Shown: positions 34,662-46,884, numbered from the stretch's first letter. The stretch: DNA of 64,000 bases from Chlorops oryzae (GCA_020466095.1 CM035807.1:113415286-113479285), one strand, 5' to 3'. The notes: generated from the sequence alone by a model not told the origin. Numbers and translations: made by a program.

Positions 34662-34764
34662 CTTAATGCAATTTATAGACACGAACAGTGCCAAACAACA
34701 AATGGAGCAACAAGAAGAGCTCGAAGAAGCCCTAAGACGAAGAATAGAAATTAAACCACACTAG
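34662..34764 (+). CDS. Candidate 3' terminal exon, 32-residue tail
   Basis: A pyrimidine/AT-rich tract ends in TTATTTTATAG, a usable 3' splice site, just before an open stretch whose first ATG is at 34666. It encodes MQFIDTNSAK, then QQMEQQEELEEALRRR and a TAG stop at 34762-34764. The Glu/Gln/Arg-rich heptad-like run would form a charged helix and looks more protein-like than anything near it. No upstream exon was identified, so the product is unknown. A chance open stretch is quite possible. Confidence 0.3.
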
Positions 34765-36057
34765 AGGAACAATAACAAGCACCTAGCACCAATGTTCACA
34801 TCGGTAGGTTCGAATGGTAGAAGAGTAGCAACAAAATTGCATAAAACAGTCAAAGCCATGCAACAGCAGCAAATGCAGTCGCTCGTCCTTACCATTACCT
34901 TTACTTTTACCTTTACCGCAGGCAGTAATTTACTTTACAACGTCGTCAACATTTACTTGTTAGTTGTTCTGTTCTGTTGTGTTGTGTTTTGTCGTGTTCA
35001 AAAGCAAATTGCGCTCACCCCAAACGCCCCAAATGATGTTGGAGGTGGTGGTGATGTGATGGTGGAGTTGCCACACTTTCATTGCACCTTACAAAACTCA
35101 CAAAACTTTTGCTGATGTTACCTGTAGCGGCAACATTAGCAACATTGCACGTGGCATTGTCGCATTAAACGTCTTAACAGTATAACGTAGCTGTATAACG
35201 AGTTGTGTTGTGTGTACGTAGTGTGTGTATATAAAGGACACATATCACATTTGCTAGCGTTTCTAAGGCATGCTAGAGTGCCTTACATAAATCGAAGTTA
35301 GATTCGAACGAGTGCGTTCCTTGCTCCTTGATCACTGCGCTTCTTAAAATTTGCAAAGTTGCACTCAGTTGTTATGACATTTAAGTTTTGTTGTTTCCAT
35401 TCTTTTGTGTGTTAAATTTCACCTCTGACTGCGCTTCCATTGTTGTCCTGACAGTCTTCTCTTTCATTCACTCGTTCATTCTTTATCTGGCTTCCATATT
35501 TTGTTTGAACAAAAAACAAAAAAATAATAACAAACGAAACTAGGTGCAGTCCTTATTATTTTCTTGAGGTTTCAGCTTAGGCTTAGGATTTCAAAACAAT
35601 CAGTCAGACAATGGATCCGTCCGTCCGTCCGTCCCTTGGCTGGAGTTTATTTATTATACACGAACAATGCTTATTTAAGATAACTGTTTGGATTTCCTTC
35701 CGGTGGAGTTGCATGAATAGTCAACATGACTATTGGTACCATTTCCGTTTTACATATATTCAATAGCCCGAGGCTTGTAATGCTCTTTTCTAAGTCCTCA
35801 TACAACTGTTAGGGTTTAGTGTTTCTTTTATTTAACCGTGACTATTGAAATGTGAAATTATGCCCCAGCCGTAGTTGAGGATTTAAAGGCATTCTTAATC
35901 GGATTTAAGCTTTCATAAAAACAAAAGAAATATACGTCAAAGACCACTGAAAATTGTCAGTTTTCTAGCTATCTAATTATCCGATTTCTCCATTATCCGA
36001 TTGTCGGGAATCATTCTTCAAGGTTCTAAAAAGGCAATGAGAAACTCGAGGGAAAAT
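34765..36057. other. Spacer inside the inverted Z pair, right part
   Basis: Contains a 107-residue plus-strand frame (34792-35115) with a TTTAC repeat and no domain, a TATATAAAGG near 35229 without a matching initiator, and a CCGT repeat at 35617-35634. No gene called. Confidence 0.4.
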
Positions 36058-37112
36058 ACACAGAAAAACTGGCTACGAAAAAATCCAATTAATGGCGTTT
36101 GTTAAACTCGATTCATCGGTTTTTTAATTGTCCCAATTAAAAATTTCAAACAAATCACGAAATTCGGGAAAAGTTCGTAGTATTAAATTTTGAACAAAAA
36201 TTTGGTCGATTATTTTGGTGTATTAAATACCAAAAGTATTAACACTTGACAAAACTTTTGTTTGAAATTTTTGAAAAAAATATTTTTTTAAAATATTTTT
36301 CTAAAATTCTCATTAGCTTTATGCGGACTCACAAACAAGAAGAGACAAAATAATCAAAAATTAGCTCACATATGTTTATGATGTTATAATGTATTAATTA
36401 CCAGGGCTCGGATATATATGCATTTATAAATTTAAAGCATACTTTATGGGGGAAAAACTTTTCTTACCAACATTATGCGAATAAGTCTAGTGAAGTTGAA
36501 ATTCAAACGGCTTTTCTACCTTCATAAAAATTCTTATTGAAGTTAAAAATCTATTTGAATCTTAACTTTATGTGAGTTGAACAAAATTTTTACTCCATAA
36601 AGTATGCTTTAAATTTATAAATGCATATATATCCGAGCCCTGGTAATTATACTTATAACATCATAACATATGTGAGCTAAATTTGTTTAAAATTTTTGAA
36701 AGTGCATAGAAATATTTTTCTAAAATTCTCATAAGCTTTATGCGGACTTACATACAAGAAGAGACAAAATAATCAAAAATTAGCTCACATATATTTATGA
36801 TGTTATAATGTATAATTATCTTCCGTAAAATGACTTTGCAGACTCAAATTTTTATTATGGAATTTGAAGATGAGGAATTTTTTCCTTTTTTATTTATTTA
36901 AAATAATTGGTTGATTTTTATTAATACCTTCGGTTGTTGATATTACAAAACGTTAATTGAAAATTTTTATTGACTGTTAATACTTCGAGTAATTGTCCCA
37001 ATTAAACGATTTGTTAATATAACAAAAAGTGTGATAGGCTGAGTTTTAACAACGAATTTGTGAAATTGATTAAAAAATTGGTTGTATTTATGCACAAAAG
37101 TCTTTCTGTAGT
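36058..37112 (-). mobile_element. Family Z element, copy 2 (inverted)
   Basis: Reverse-complement copy of 33087-34123: it starts ACACAGAAAAACTGGCTACG and ends GCACAAAAGTCTTTCTGTA. It carries a hAT-like MITE (36402-36642) at the same internal place as copy 1. The two arms are separated by 1.93 kb, so 33-37 kb could fold into a 1-kb stem or recombine by inversion. Confidence 0.8.
36402..36642. mobile_element. hAT-like MITE, copy 5 (inside Z copy 2)
   Basis: It starts CAGGGCTCGGATATATATGC and ends with the near-perfect inverse ATATATCCGAGCCCTG; 241 bp. The flanks are mirror-like (TTAATTAC and GTAATTAT), as in copy 4. Termini are better preserved than in copy 4. Confidence 0.85.
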
Positions 37113-40100
37113 CTAATAAAGCAGTGATAAGTTTTTGCGAATAATATTTTAGCTAAATGTAAAAACACAATGGGACACATGTATCCCATCAGTAATAAAA
37201 GGGTTAAATTTCACAGGACATAAGAATTTTTTTATATATCATATTTTCTAAATGCAAAATGGAGTCTGGAGAAGAAGATTCAACTACGAGCTCGAAGAGC
37301 TTCAAGGTTCAGATGTGTTTAGAATAATGGATTAAAGGATTCAATTTAAAAAAAAAATAAAGCACTTCTATCCTGACCAGACTTTGTTGCTGCAACATTG
37401 TTGCATGTTTTTGTTTTTATATACAGTTTTGGTTGGGTTTATTTATGCACACAAACCCACTCGATGCATAAAAGAAAAACATTTAAGCGTGCTCAACGAA
37501 CAATTCGGAAAATGATAACAAGATTCTTCTTCGAAGTTAAATGAAGCTCAGAATCATATTATCGTTACGATGTCAGGATTGGATTTTCGTTTTACTTGAT
37601 TTTTGACCATTTTCACAACTTTGTTACCACATCTTCTTCGACTTCGAGTTCGTTCGTCTTCGTTGCAGCGAACTTTCCACAAACCAATCTCACAACTGTC
37701 GTATGGCATTGCCGAGAGTGAGACCGATGCAATTTCAATCGAAATTTACTCTTTTCTATTGGCTTTTTTTCCGCTCCATGAACTTCAAAAAGAGGACGAG
37801 ATGCTTTCAAAAGAGCTGTTCGGATTTAAGTCTCGAAAATGTCTGACAGGTTGTCTTCGCTATCTCTACGTCGCCTTCAGCATCGTACTTGTGGTACGAA
37901 CTGGACGGGTGGGTCGATTTGAGTGTGCTAGCTTCTTGCCAACCTGGTCTGTCTATCAAAGTCCTCGAAATGTTCCTTCTCTCTCTATCTATCTCTCTTT
38001 CTGTCTGTCTGTCTCACTCCTTCTTGTACTTTTATGTGATTTTTTGCAGGTAATATGCCACTTGCCGAAAATGGCGTGTGAAATTTTATGCGAAACAGCT
38101 TAAGAACTTGTAAGCGGAATTCCGTTTTGCCTTCTATTCTTCTGTTGGTCAGAAGCAAAAAAAAATATATATATATAAATAGAACTGTCCACATATACAC
38201 ACATACACAGAGCTTTGAATTTTGCTGATATTGTCATTTTTGACGGCTTTAAATTGAAGTGGATTGCGGATATTGCCGGTAAAAAAAAAGGTGCTGATGC
38301 GGCTGAAGTAAGCGCTGAGCACTTTGCATTTTCCAGCCATAAAGTGTGAATGATTTTTGGTGCCAAAATATGCATCACGTTGCCAAGCGTTAAGCTTTAC
38401 TTATAAATTTATGGTAATAAAGAAAAAAACGAAGTTCCTTAAAATATATAAATGGCAATTTTTTATTGAAGCTCTTTTGAAGAACTTTTTGAAGAAGTTT
38501 CTCGTCCATCCATTTATAATTCGCTAGGCAATTTAAATAGGACCGAAGCACAATTTAAGGCACTATTTTCGCATAAATGTTTCTGATTTCCTCGATGTCC
38601 TTTTTAGTGAAAGAATTCCTCTTTTTTCTAACAACATAATCAAGGAGATTTAGTACGACGATCTTGTGACAATATGTTGAGTTTTAAATGGAAATAAAAT
38701 ATTTTGTATTTAGGAAATTTTCGTGAATTGAAATAACTCACTGAAATAAAGTTTCATCATTAAAGTCTGCATTATTCGCTAAATTTTTTTTTATTTATTT
38801 ATTTTCTTTTTTTTTTTTGCTACTTTGGAACGTAAATACCATTATCAACACATTAAGTATTAATTGCATTCGTGTTGCTAAATTCGAAAAGCATTAAGCT
38901 CTCTTCCAACAACTTTTAGGGAAGTTCAACAGCACAATGGCCGAAGTGCATTTTCTCAGAGGGAACGTGACGGAGAGACGAGACGAGGCAACTTAGCTAA
39001 GCAGAATTTTATGTTCTTGTTTATTTTCCAAAGCAATTTTGTTGCGAAAACGCAAAGCAGCAATTTACGTTAAACGTAGCCTTTTCCATTTGAGTGTTTC
39101 TCGCATCACGTCATGGCTGGCAACAAAGCATGTCATGACATGGTAGACAGCTTTCGACTACTTGTCTAATCGTTGAGAAAATTAACACATTCATCGAGCA
39201 ACAAACTCTGGTCTTCAAAGAAAATTATATTTGAACATAAAAGTTCTAAGCATACGAAATGCTTGTAAATTGAATAAAATTTGTTGACTATTTTTTATAA
39301 ATTTTTTTTTCTTTTCTATTTTCCTCCAAACTGAAGGACGAAAAGTTTTCATTATAAAGCAGAAAAAGTAGAGGGTTCAAAATCGAATTATAACCGAAAA
39401 GTAACACGAACCTTCAGACGCATAAACATGCCATGTGCATGAGAAAATGTTATCTTTAATCTGCAATATGCTTTTAAAATTAAATGCCAATAACGCGGAT
39501 ATGCCACACACACACACATACACACATTTATGTACGTTCGAAATTAAATGTGCACAATCAGGTTTTGCCTCCGTTCGATTTCGATTGGGTTCATTTTGTA
39601 TTGTATTTTATAGTTGGCACCAACATTATTGCCATAACATTATTTTATGCGATCAACGAGATGCGATGAGAGGTGAAAAATGTGATTACACAAATGGAAG
39701 AAAGTGTACAATAAATACCACCACGTACGTTTCACACAATCAATGGCTGCAGTAACATCAAAAGCGATTAAGGAACCAAGCAAGAAGAAGGCGAAAAAGC
39801 ACAGCTAAATAGGAAAACAGCTGCAGTATAGAGCAATAAAATGCACACGCAACAAAGCATCGATAACAAAAACAAAACAACAACAACGACATGCCGAACA
39901 TTGCTGGGTGCAGAAATAACCTTCGGTTGGTTGGCACCTTCAGGTAAATGAGGTGAAATTTATTTTCGCCTAGCGCATTTGCATTTCCATTTGCCCCCAA
40001 CGGAACACGAAATTATTTTTCGTGTGATTTTGATTACAGATTTCAGGGATTTTTTCAACGTGCATATGCACGCGAAAATTATGTGCCAGAGGAAAACAGA

Positions 40101-40265
40101 AATTAAATAAAATAAAACGATGGAAAACAAAATAAATTTTGCAAGATAAAAGTTTATTTAACACGTTTGGTGGCCTGTTCATTCAATATACGACAATTTC
40201 GATTTAAAATTTCAGCATTGAGATAGAATAAATAATTATCTGAACGTAATCAGTATCGACAAGAC
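37113..40265. other. Noncoding stretch
   Basis: Holds a 166-residue plus-strand open frame (37603-38103), the longest outside simple repeats. Its start region is not an ATG in a good context, it ends in a TCTC/TCTG microsatellite (37978-38015), and I recognise no domain, so I do not call it. A TA run lies at 38166-38178 and CA repeats at 39507-39525. Nothing else was identified. Confidence 0.35.
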
Positions 40266-40663
40266 AGCGTAAAACAGAGAATCACAAAGATTCTGAATTC
40301 TAATTCTTGTATTTTCAGACATTTTAGAAAAGATTGCTTAAAGAATTTTCATGATTTTCGATTTCGAATTTTGTGAAATCACCATTAATATGACACATGA
40401 AATCAGGACACACAACGTATACGTAATGTTTATGTGCTCATGAAATTTGCTTGGATTGACGTTACTCATACGCAGGGTTGACCTACGAAATAGAATCAAA
40501 TGGATTATTTAAATGATCAATTCAAACGACATCATATTAGGGATTGCAATTGAAGGTCTTAAAATTGAATCCGTTCGAATGTGCGTGTATGTTGTGCGTG
40601 TGTACTGTCCATATTCATTCGAGAAAGATTCATAACGCTCATTTACTTCAAGAATGTCATATC
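40266..40663 (+). repeat. 400-bp direct repeat, copy 1
   Basis: It runs from AGCGTAAAACAGAGAATCAC to CAAGAATGTCATAT and matches 43143-43534 at about 90% by eye. Shared words include GACACATGAAATCAGGACAC and GATTGACGTTACTCATACGC. It continues into a foldback (40636-40880) that the second copy lacks. No gene. Confidence 0.85.
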
Positions 40664-40880
40664 TCAAAAGACACGATTTTTGAGTTAATTATGAGGAAAT
40701 ATTCGGTGTATCATGTCTCAGATTGTGTTTAAATCTCGTATTATTACTTAGTATACTCTCTTTATGGGAAGAGAATAATGTCTTCTTTTTTCATCTAAAT
40801 GCAAATAAATTAAAAAATTTAAACGCTCTTTTCTCAAAATCGATTTTTTTGAGATATGGCATTCTTGAAGTAAACGAGCG
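40636..40880. repeat. Foldback with 48-bp arms
   Basis: CGCTCATTTACTTCAAGAAT (40636 onward) is mirrored by ATTCTTGAAGTAAACGAGCG (ending 40880). The arms continue inward through CATATCTCAAAA and TTTTGAGATATGG, about 48 bp each around a 146-bp loop. Confidence 0.8.
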
Positions 40881-41176
40881 ATAAGATATTTAAGCGATGA
40901 TCAGCGTCACCAAGAGAACTTATTAAATTATCCCATGTTCGTCTGTACAGAGTTTTCTTATTTCAGTTCAGAGTTTCAGGTATTCCTCCAGCTAGAGTTT
41001 TTTGAGAAAGTACAAACCTATTTTTCTGAGAGGGTACTTAACCAACTGCGGCCAAATGAAAGGACATTTCGTTGAAATAAAATCAAAGTCGTTTTTAATC
41101 AAAAATAAAATATCTTAAAAATCCATAGATTATGATTAAAGAATGAAAAAAAAGGAAAACTAGTAATGGTTATAAA
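40881..41176. other. Noncoding spacer
   Basis: AT-rich sequence between the foldback and the TTCAAAA element; nothing recognised. Confidence 0.35.
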
Positions 41177-41520
41177 TATGCTCGAATTTGAATATGTAAA
41201 AAAAAATTCAAAAAAAATTCAAAAAATAAAATTCAAAAAATAATTCAAAAAATTCAAAAAATTCAAAAAATTCAAAATTAAATTCAAAAAATTCAAAAAA
41301 TTCAAAAAATTCAAAAAAAAATCAAAAAATTCAAAAAATTCACAGTCAAAAATTCCAAATTAGATCGATTAGAATGCCTATTAAAATGTTGAATTGTCAA
41401 ATTACCAAAAAAAAGCCTACTTCTGTGAATAAAATATTCAAAAAGCACAGTTAAATGCAAAAAAAAAATCAAAATATTCAATAAATTCAAATAATTCAAA
41501 AAAATTCAAAATCCGAGCTC
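41177..41520. mobile_element. TTCAAAA-rich element, copy 2
   Basis: It starts TATGCTCGAATTTGAATATG and ends AAAATCCGAGCTC. GTTATAAA lies on both sides (41169-41176 and 41521-41528), an exact 8-bp target duplication as expected for a hAT-type insertion. The interior (AAAAAAGCCTACTTCTGTG) matches 8708-9141; the TTCAAAA array is shorter here, so the array length is variable between copies. Confidence 0.8.
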
Positions 41521-42642
41521 GTTATAAAACAAGGTACTTAAAAAAATTGTTTTATTGTATTCCATCTTTCACGCCATTTTGTAGTTATTTTTTTTTTTAA
41601 ACACTTCAAAGTATTTCCTTTTATTAATCTCAAAATGCAGCATTCTGAAAAATCCGTGCATATAGATGCCTTGCTGAACCGGCATGGCCCATTGAATTTA
41701 ATGATAGTCTTAAGCTTTCTCATTGTTGCTTTCAGAAGTGGAAAAAAAGGCCTGGCTTAAGAGCGGTTCAAATAAAAAAACCTCTTCAGAAGTCGACATA
41801 TGACGCTTTTTTATAATGAAGAAAATCTCATCAAAATACTTTGCCTTCAGCGGCAAATATTTTCCACAAAAAATACATATCCACATATTTAATTGACAGG
41901 CTTGCCTGACTAAGTATAATATCCTCACTTATTGATAATATAAATACATATATTTATATCAAATTTCCAACCAATGCCAAAAAGTGTTGGCCTCCAAACA
42001 TGTAAATTATCACAATTATGAAAAGTACCTACGAACAACCAAATGGCAATGCTTTCAAAATACCAACTTATTTGCATTGTACATTTTCAACCGGACTCCG
42101 ACTGTATCAATCAAAAGAAATTACTGTATTTCGTGTTTGCTTAATGGTCAACCTCATTATTGGTTTCGGTTGAGGTGAAAATTCAAATAAGCAGAAACCA
42201 CAGTAAGCATACAATACAATGGCGTTGCTTTGATTTGTTGCATTGCCCAACATTTCTGTTTTCATAGATAAAACGTCAAAGTCGAAAAGTTGAACATATA
42301 TATATATTATATATATATATGTACCTACATAGATACACGAGTCAATTCAGTCCCTTGTGCAAATAAAAAAAAAAAATTACTTTTTTTTATAGAATTTTCC
42401 AAATCAGACACGAAAGCGCAACAAAACCAGTAAACAGATCAATAAAGCCGTTTAAGGTCTTGAGCTGCAAATGCAACATTTGCATGCGGCGAATGTTGAT
42501 TCGTTTGAAGGAAAATCAATAAGCAATTCCAATTGACTGTTTTATTTTTGGTTTTGTTCGTTTTTTTTTATTTAGTTTATTTATTGTATTAGTTTAACAA
42601 ATCAAATGAACGATTGTGATTGATTTAAATTGGACAGGCTGA
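41521..42642. other. Noncoding stretch
   Basis: AT-rich sequence with a TA run (42294-42320). Minus-strand frames at 41538-41928 have no domain-like content. No gene called. Confidence 0.4.
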
Positions 42643-42975
42643 ATGCACGATAGACTTGCAAGATTCAAAAGAACGAAGGCTTTAATTGAGAGATTTTGGG
42701 TTAGCTTTACAGTAGTAGGACTATATATACCAGCTCCAAGAAAGGCTTGCCTTGAAGGCGAAGAGACCGCATTCCATATAATGGGTGAATGTATTGCTGA
42801 TGCTGAGACTAAGAATCATCGATAAGCCGTACTTCAGCCGAGGCTCGAGACTACTTAGAGGTTCTCGCCCTCAGGAAGATAAAGGACATCGTAGAACAAA
42901 GAAATTTAATGGATGGAAGTGGCACAAAAGTCCTATTCTGGTCACCACAGTGCCGTAATTTCGCCTCGGTATGGA
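42643..42975 (+). pseudogene. Decayed non-LTR retrotransposon C-terminus
   Basis: The open stretch at 42643-42822 contains CLEGEETAFHIMGEC (about residues 37-51), which fits the C-x8-H-x4-C half of the zinc-knuckle region found at the C-terminus of jockey/R1-type reverse transcriptase polyproteins. The preceding first cysteine pair is incomplete. A stop and a frame change follow; the next frame continues with a Leu/Lys-rich helix-like tail up to a stop near 42977. No reverse transcriptase core remains, so this is a 5'-truncated, frameshifted remnant. A tRNA or host gene origin is unlikely. Confidence 0.5.
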
Positions 42976-43142
42976 GGAACCCATAAACTAGAAGGTGACT
43001 ATATGAATCTTTCCTGCTTTTTTTCAGAGTTTTCTCACTTCAAACTTAGGGGCAAAGATTTAATTCGAAAAAAAATTACTTTGCTTTGCTTCTGGTGGAC
43101 CCTAAGATGGATCATATCTAACTTAAAAAAACAAAAATAAAA

Positions 43143-43534
43143 AGCGTAAAACAGAGAATCACAAAGATTCTGATTTCTAATTCTTGTACTTTCAGACTTT
43201 TTACAAAACATTTCTCAAAGAATTTTCATGATTTTCGATTTCGAATTTGTGAAAGTCACCATTAATTCGACACATGAAATCAGGACACACAACGTATACG
43301 TAATATTTATGTGCTCATGAAATTTGCTTGGATTGACGTTACTCATACGCAGGGTTGTCCTACGTAATAGAATTAAATGGATTATTTAAATGATCAATTC
43401 AAACGACATCATGTTGGAGATTGCAATTGAAGGTCTTAAAATTGAATCCGTTCGAATGTGCGTGTGTGTGTGTGCGTGTGTACTGTCCGAATTCATTCGA
43501 GAAAGACTTCTCATTTACTTCAAGAATGTCATAT
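43143..43534 (+). repeat. 400-bp direct repeat, copy 2
   Basis: Matches 40266-40663. It is bracketed by GATGGATCATATC at 43106-43118 and again at 43541-43553, with partial similarity continuing to about 22 nt. That looks like a long target duplication of the kind left by retroposition. A GT microsatellite (43460-43480) differs in length from copy 1. No gene. Confidence 0.8.
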
Positions 43535-46500
43535 ATCATAGATGGATCATATCCTACTTAATAAAAATAAATTTAAAAAAAAGGATCTTACTCACTCAAG
43601 CTATTACTGCCTCAATGTGCTTAAAAATATGTTCAAGTAATTGAAATTTCTTGGAGGGTAAATTATGGTAAAAGAATTTTCCTTTTTTTTTTCATGCGCC
43701 CCCCGCTCATTTCTTAAGACAATTTCATTTTCGCTTACTTTAACTGGCGCTGGCGAACGGTTGTTGTTAAGTATTTTCCCATTTAGGTTATTGTATTTTG
43801 GAATTGTGCTTGTTATTGTTACTGTAACGGTTGTTATTGTTAGTGTTGTTTAAATGCCACTTTCTGGTGTTGGTGCTACTTTGTGCTAGGCGCTTGTGTA
43901 ATGGAAATTGTGTTTAGAATTCAAACAGTTTGCTTTCGCAAAACTCAACTCGGCTCGGCTCGTTTCGTGTAGCTGTAGTTGTACTTGTAGTTGTAGTTGT
44001 TGTTGTTTTTAACAGTTTTTATTGGCCTTGTGTACTGTACCGTACTATTACCCACTATCCATGGAGCTATTGTTGTGTTTTTTTTTTTTTTTTGTTCTGC
44101 TATGCTATTGTGCTCGTCGGTTTTACTACCGTCTGTCTGTCTGTGTGCCTGACGATTGGTCTGTCTGTCTCTGTCTGTAGTATTTGCGTTTACAAATTCC
44201 ATTTGCGCAAAATGATTGGAATTTATGCTTGCAGATTACGTTTACCATTATTTGTGCCCTTTTGTTTCGGTAGAACGTGCTTGTTTGTTTGTTTTTTTGG
44301 TGTTGCTTAATTCGCATGGATTATTCGCTTTTTAGTGGTATTTCAAAATCAAACCATTGAGAGTGCACCTCAGATTGCCGGCTATTTTCTATAGACTGAA
44401 AGTAGTAGGTACATACTGTGGTCGAAAATGCGCGATATCGAACAATCGAACAACACGATCGAACACATTGAATGCCGTACTGCTGCGTGAAATGGTAAAA
44501 TTTTGTAGTAGGACGGAGGAACTTGGATTTCTGATCTTCCGATTTTTGTGCGAAAAAGATTTTTCCCCAATTAAAATGACTTGGAAAATAAGAGGAAAAC
44601 TAAAGTTCCTGATTCGGCGAATCTCTTTCATTTAATAAACTTAAACTTAAATATAATTTTGGTCATATAAATTTGAGTTCAAAAAAAAAAGGTCAAAGAA
44701 AAGACTTAAGACTTTCATCAATATGCATGGCAGGTCGAACAATTCAAAGCGGACAGATGGGAGGAAAAATTGGAGTATTTCGTGCTCAAGCGTGATATTG
44801 TGCACGTAGCTATAATTCCGTTAAACTTATTTCTAAAATATACGAAAATCATAAGAATTCGAGAGAATTCTGCGAAAAATGAAAACAAAAAAGAAGGAAA
44901 AAAAACTGGATATGCGAAACGAAGGAAAATGAATGTCCTTTAACTTCTCGAGCGACCCCAACAATAAGCTACGAGCCGTTATAACATTATAAAAACGGAA
45001 CATTAACACTAAGCACCATGATGATGGACCATTGTCAACAGCAGCGGCTATTTCTACGGCAAGCACACAAAAAAAAAATAGTGGAAAAAATGCGAGAAAA
45101 ATAAGAAATATACACCCAGCCAGTGACCTGGTAACTACGCTCATTCGAAAGAAATACAATAATGTGAGGGAAAAAAGGGACAAAAAGGACAAAAGAGAAA
45201 ATCACTTTTTTCCCTTCATTTTTCGTTAACGGATATGAGACATTTCTTTTCTTTCTATTTTTTATTTTTATTTTATTTTTTTTTTTGAACGAAGCTCTTC
45301 GGCTTAACGAGGTTTACCAACTTAATGATCGCAGCAACTGTTGTATTATGCACACAGCTAGCCGTACTCCGATGATGATAGAGCTAAAGTAAAATAGAAA
45401 TAACAAGAGCGAAAAACTTTGAAGGGAAAAATCAACGCTGGTCACTCACTCACTCACTCACTCACTCACTCACTAACTGGCTTTGACATTTATGCAGGCA
45501 GTAAATATGCAACTGGCATGACTGTCAGGCCATAGTCATAGTCAATCACATTGACTCGATGTAAAACAAGTGATGTGTAGTATAGTGCTATGTTATGTAT
45601 GTACAGCATAGTGTAGTGAGAGGGAAGGACATTTAACCACGACCGCCTGTGCTGTTGATGCCGTGCTAACCATAACGGCAATTTTATTGTCATTTCAGCA
45701 GCATGACCACAAAAAGCGCTGCTGGATTTTTTAATAAAATTCATTGCGGCCCGAACGAGTTGCTCTGCGCGTACGAATATCAGTGCGCGATGTTGGCATT
45801 ATTTTGCACTCGGACTTTCCGCACATGCGACGCTGTACTGATGGACAACGGACATCATGCAGTCAACAGTTATTTTGGCTCTGTTTCGTAATGTGGCGTA
45901 TGAGCGATTTAGATGAAACTTCCGGCTTAGCTTTAAACTACAATGCCAACAAAAACAGAACCAAACCAACCAACGAACCGACGAGTCAACCAATACAGAA
46001 CACGCCTTATGAGGCTTGACTACAGTTGTTTTGGATTTCGGTTGCACTTCAACATATAAAAAAAAAAAGAAATGTTTAGCAACATTTTTTTTTTGTGGTT
46101 TGTTTGCATCATTTTTCTGCATGCCCTCGCAAAATGTACATATCTCCGGAGCAGGACTGTACGGAGAGGGGAGGTTTAAAATCCCTTTTCGAGGAATCAC
46201 AAAGAACCGCGAAAAATCAGGCAGTCTAAGACCCCTCTTGAAATAGTTTTCTTCTGCGTACCCACCTGACCTGTACACAGTACAGCACATGGGTAGAAAG
46301 CACTCTATATAAATTTTAATTACCCCAATGGCATAATAATGCTTAAAAATATGCTTCGGGAATGTGCAAAAAAGTTGACAGAATAAAATATTCCACTTTG
46401 TTGGATAAATTATTCGAAGCGACGATGATATGCTTGAGCAACCATTTTGTGTAGCGTAATGACATAATTGTTCGAATAAGTTGGAAAATATTCAATTTTT

Positions 46501-46884
46501 TATTTTTTCAAAGTTCTGAATTTTCAACTAAAGTTTTGACAAAATTTTGAAAAATAATAAACAAACCATAAAAATGCGACAGGACATGGAAGAATTGCCT
46601 TTAAGCTGGAAACATTTTGAAGCGTACGAATCGAAGCCATCTTTGAGGGCTTCAGTGCTCGAAGTGACCACACCGATTGACGCATTCCACTACATTTTAT
46701 GGCTTTATATGTAGGACAAGCTATTTCTAGGAATACATCGTTTAAGACATAGAAGAAAATGGAAAACAAAAATTCAAAACATGCGAACCCCGGTATAAAC
46801 CGGGAAAGAACATGCTAGAAAAAAAAGAAGACATCGTTTAAAACATTGCAATGCATTGGCGGGACAGGCGATCCACAAGAAATT
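43535..46884. other. Noncoding stretch with CACT microsatellite
   Basis: Holds GTAGTT repeats (43971-44005), TCTG repeats (44128-44180) and a CACT repeat (45442-45475). A good 3' splice-like TTATTGTCATTTCAG ends at 45700, followed by a GC-richer patch with open frames in several phases on both strands (45703-46290), none with a recognisable domain or a donor that I trust. No gene called. Confidence 0.35.

Noticed and set aside
35226..35260. TATATAAAGG as a promoter
   Set aside because: No initiator at the expected distance and no coding exon following.
37603..38103. 166-residue plus-strand frame
   Set aside because: No domain, a poor start, and the C-terminal part translates a TCTC/TCTG microsatellite; no splice or promoter context.
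43971..44202. GTAGTT and TCTG repeats as coding (Val/Cys-rich plus frame, Asn/Tyr-rich minus frame)
   Set aside because: Pure microsatellite translations with no domain.
45703..46290. GC-richer patch after a good 3' splice-like site, with Cys-containing frame (C-x6-C-x5-C)
   Set aside because: The spacing recalls the first half of an LDL-receptor A module, but the acidic calcium-binding half is absent, frames are open in several phases, and no donor was convincing.
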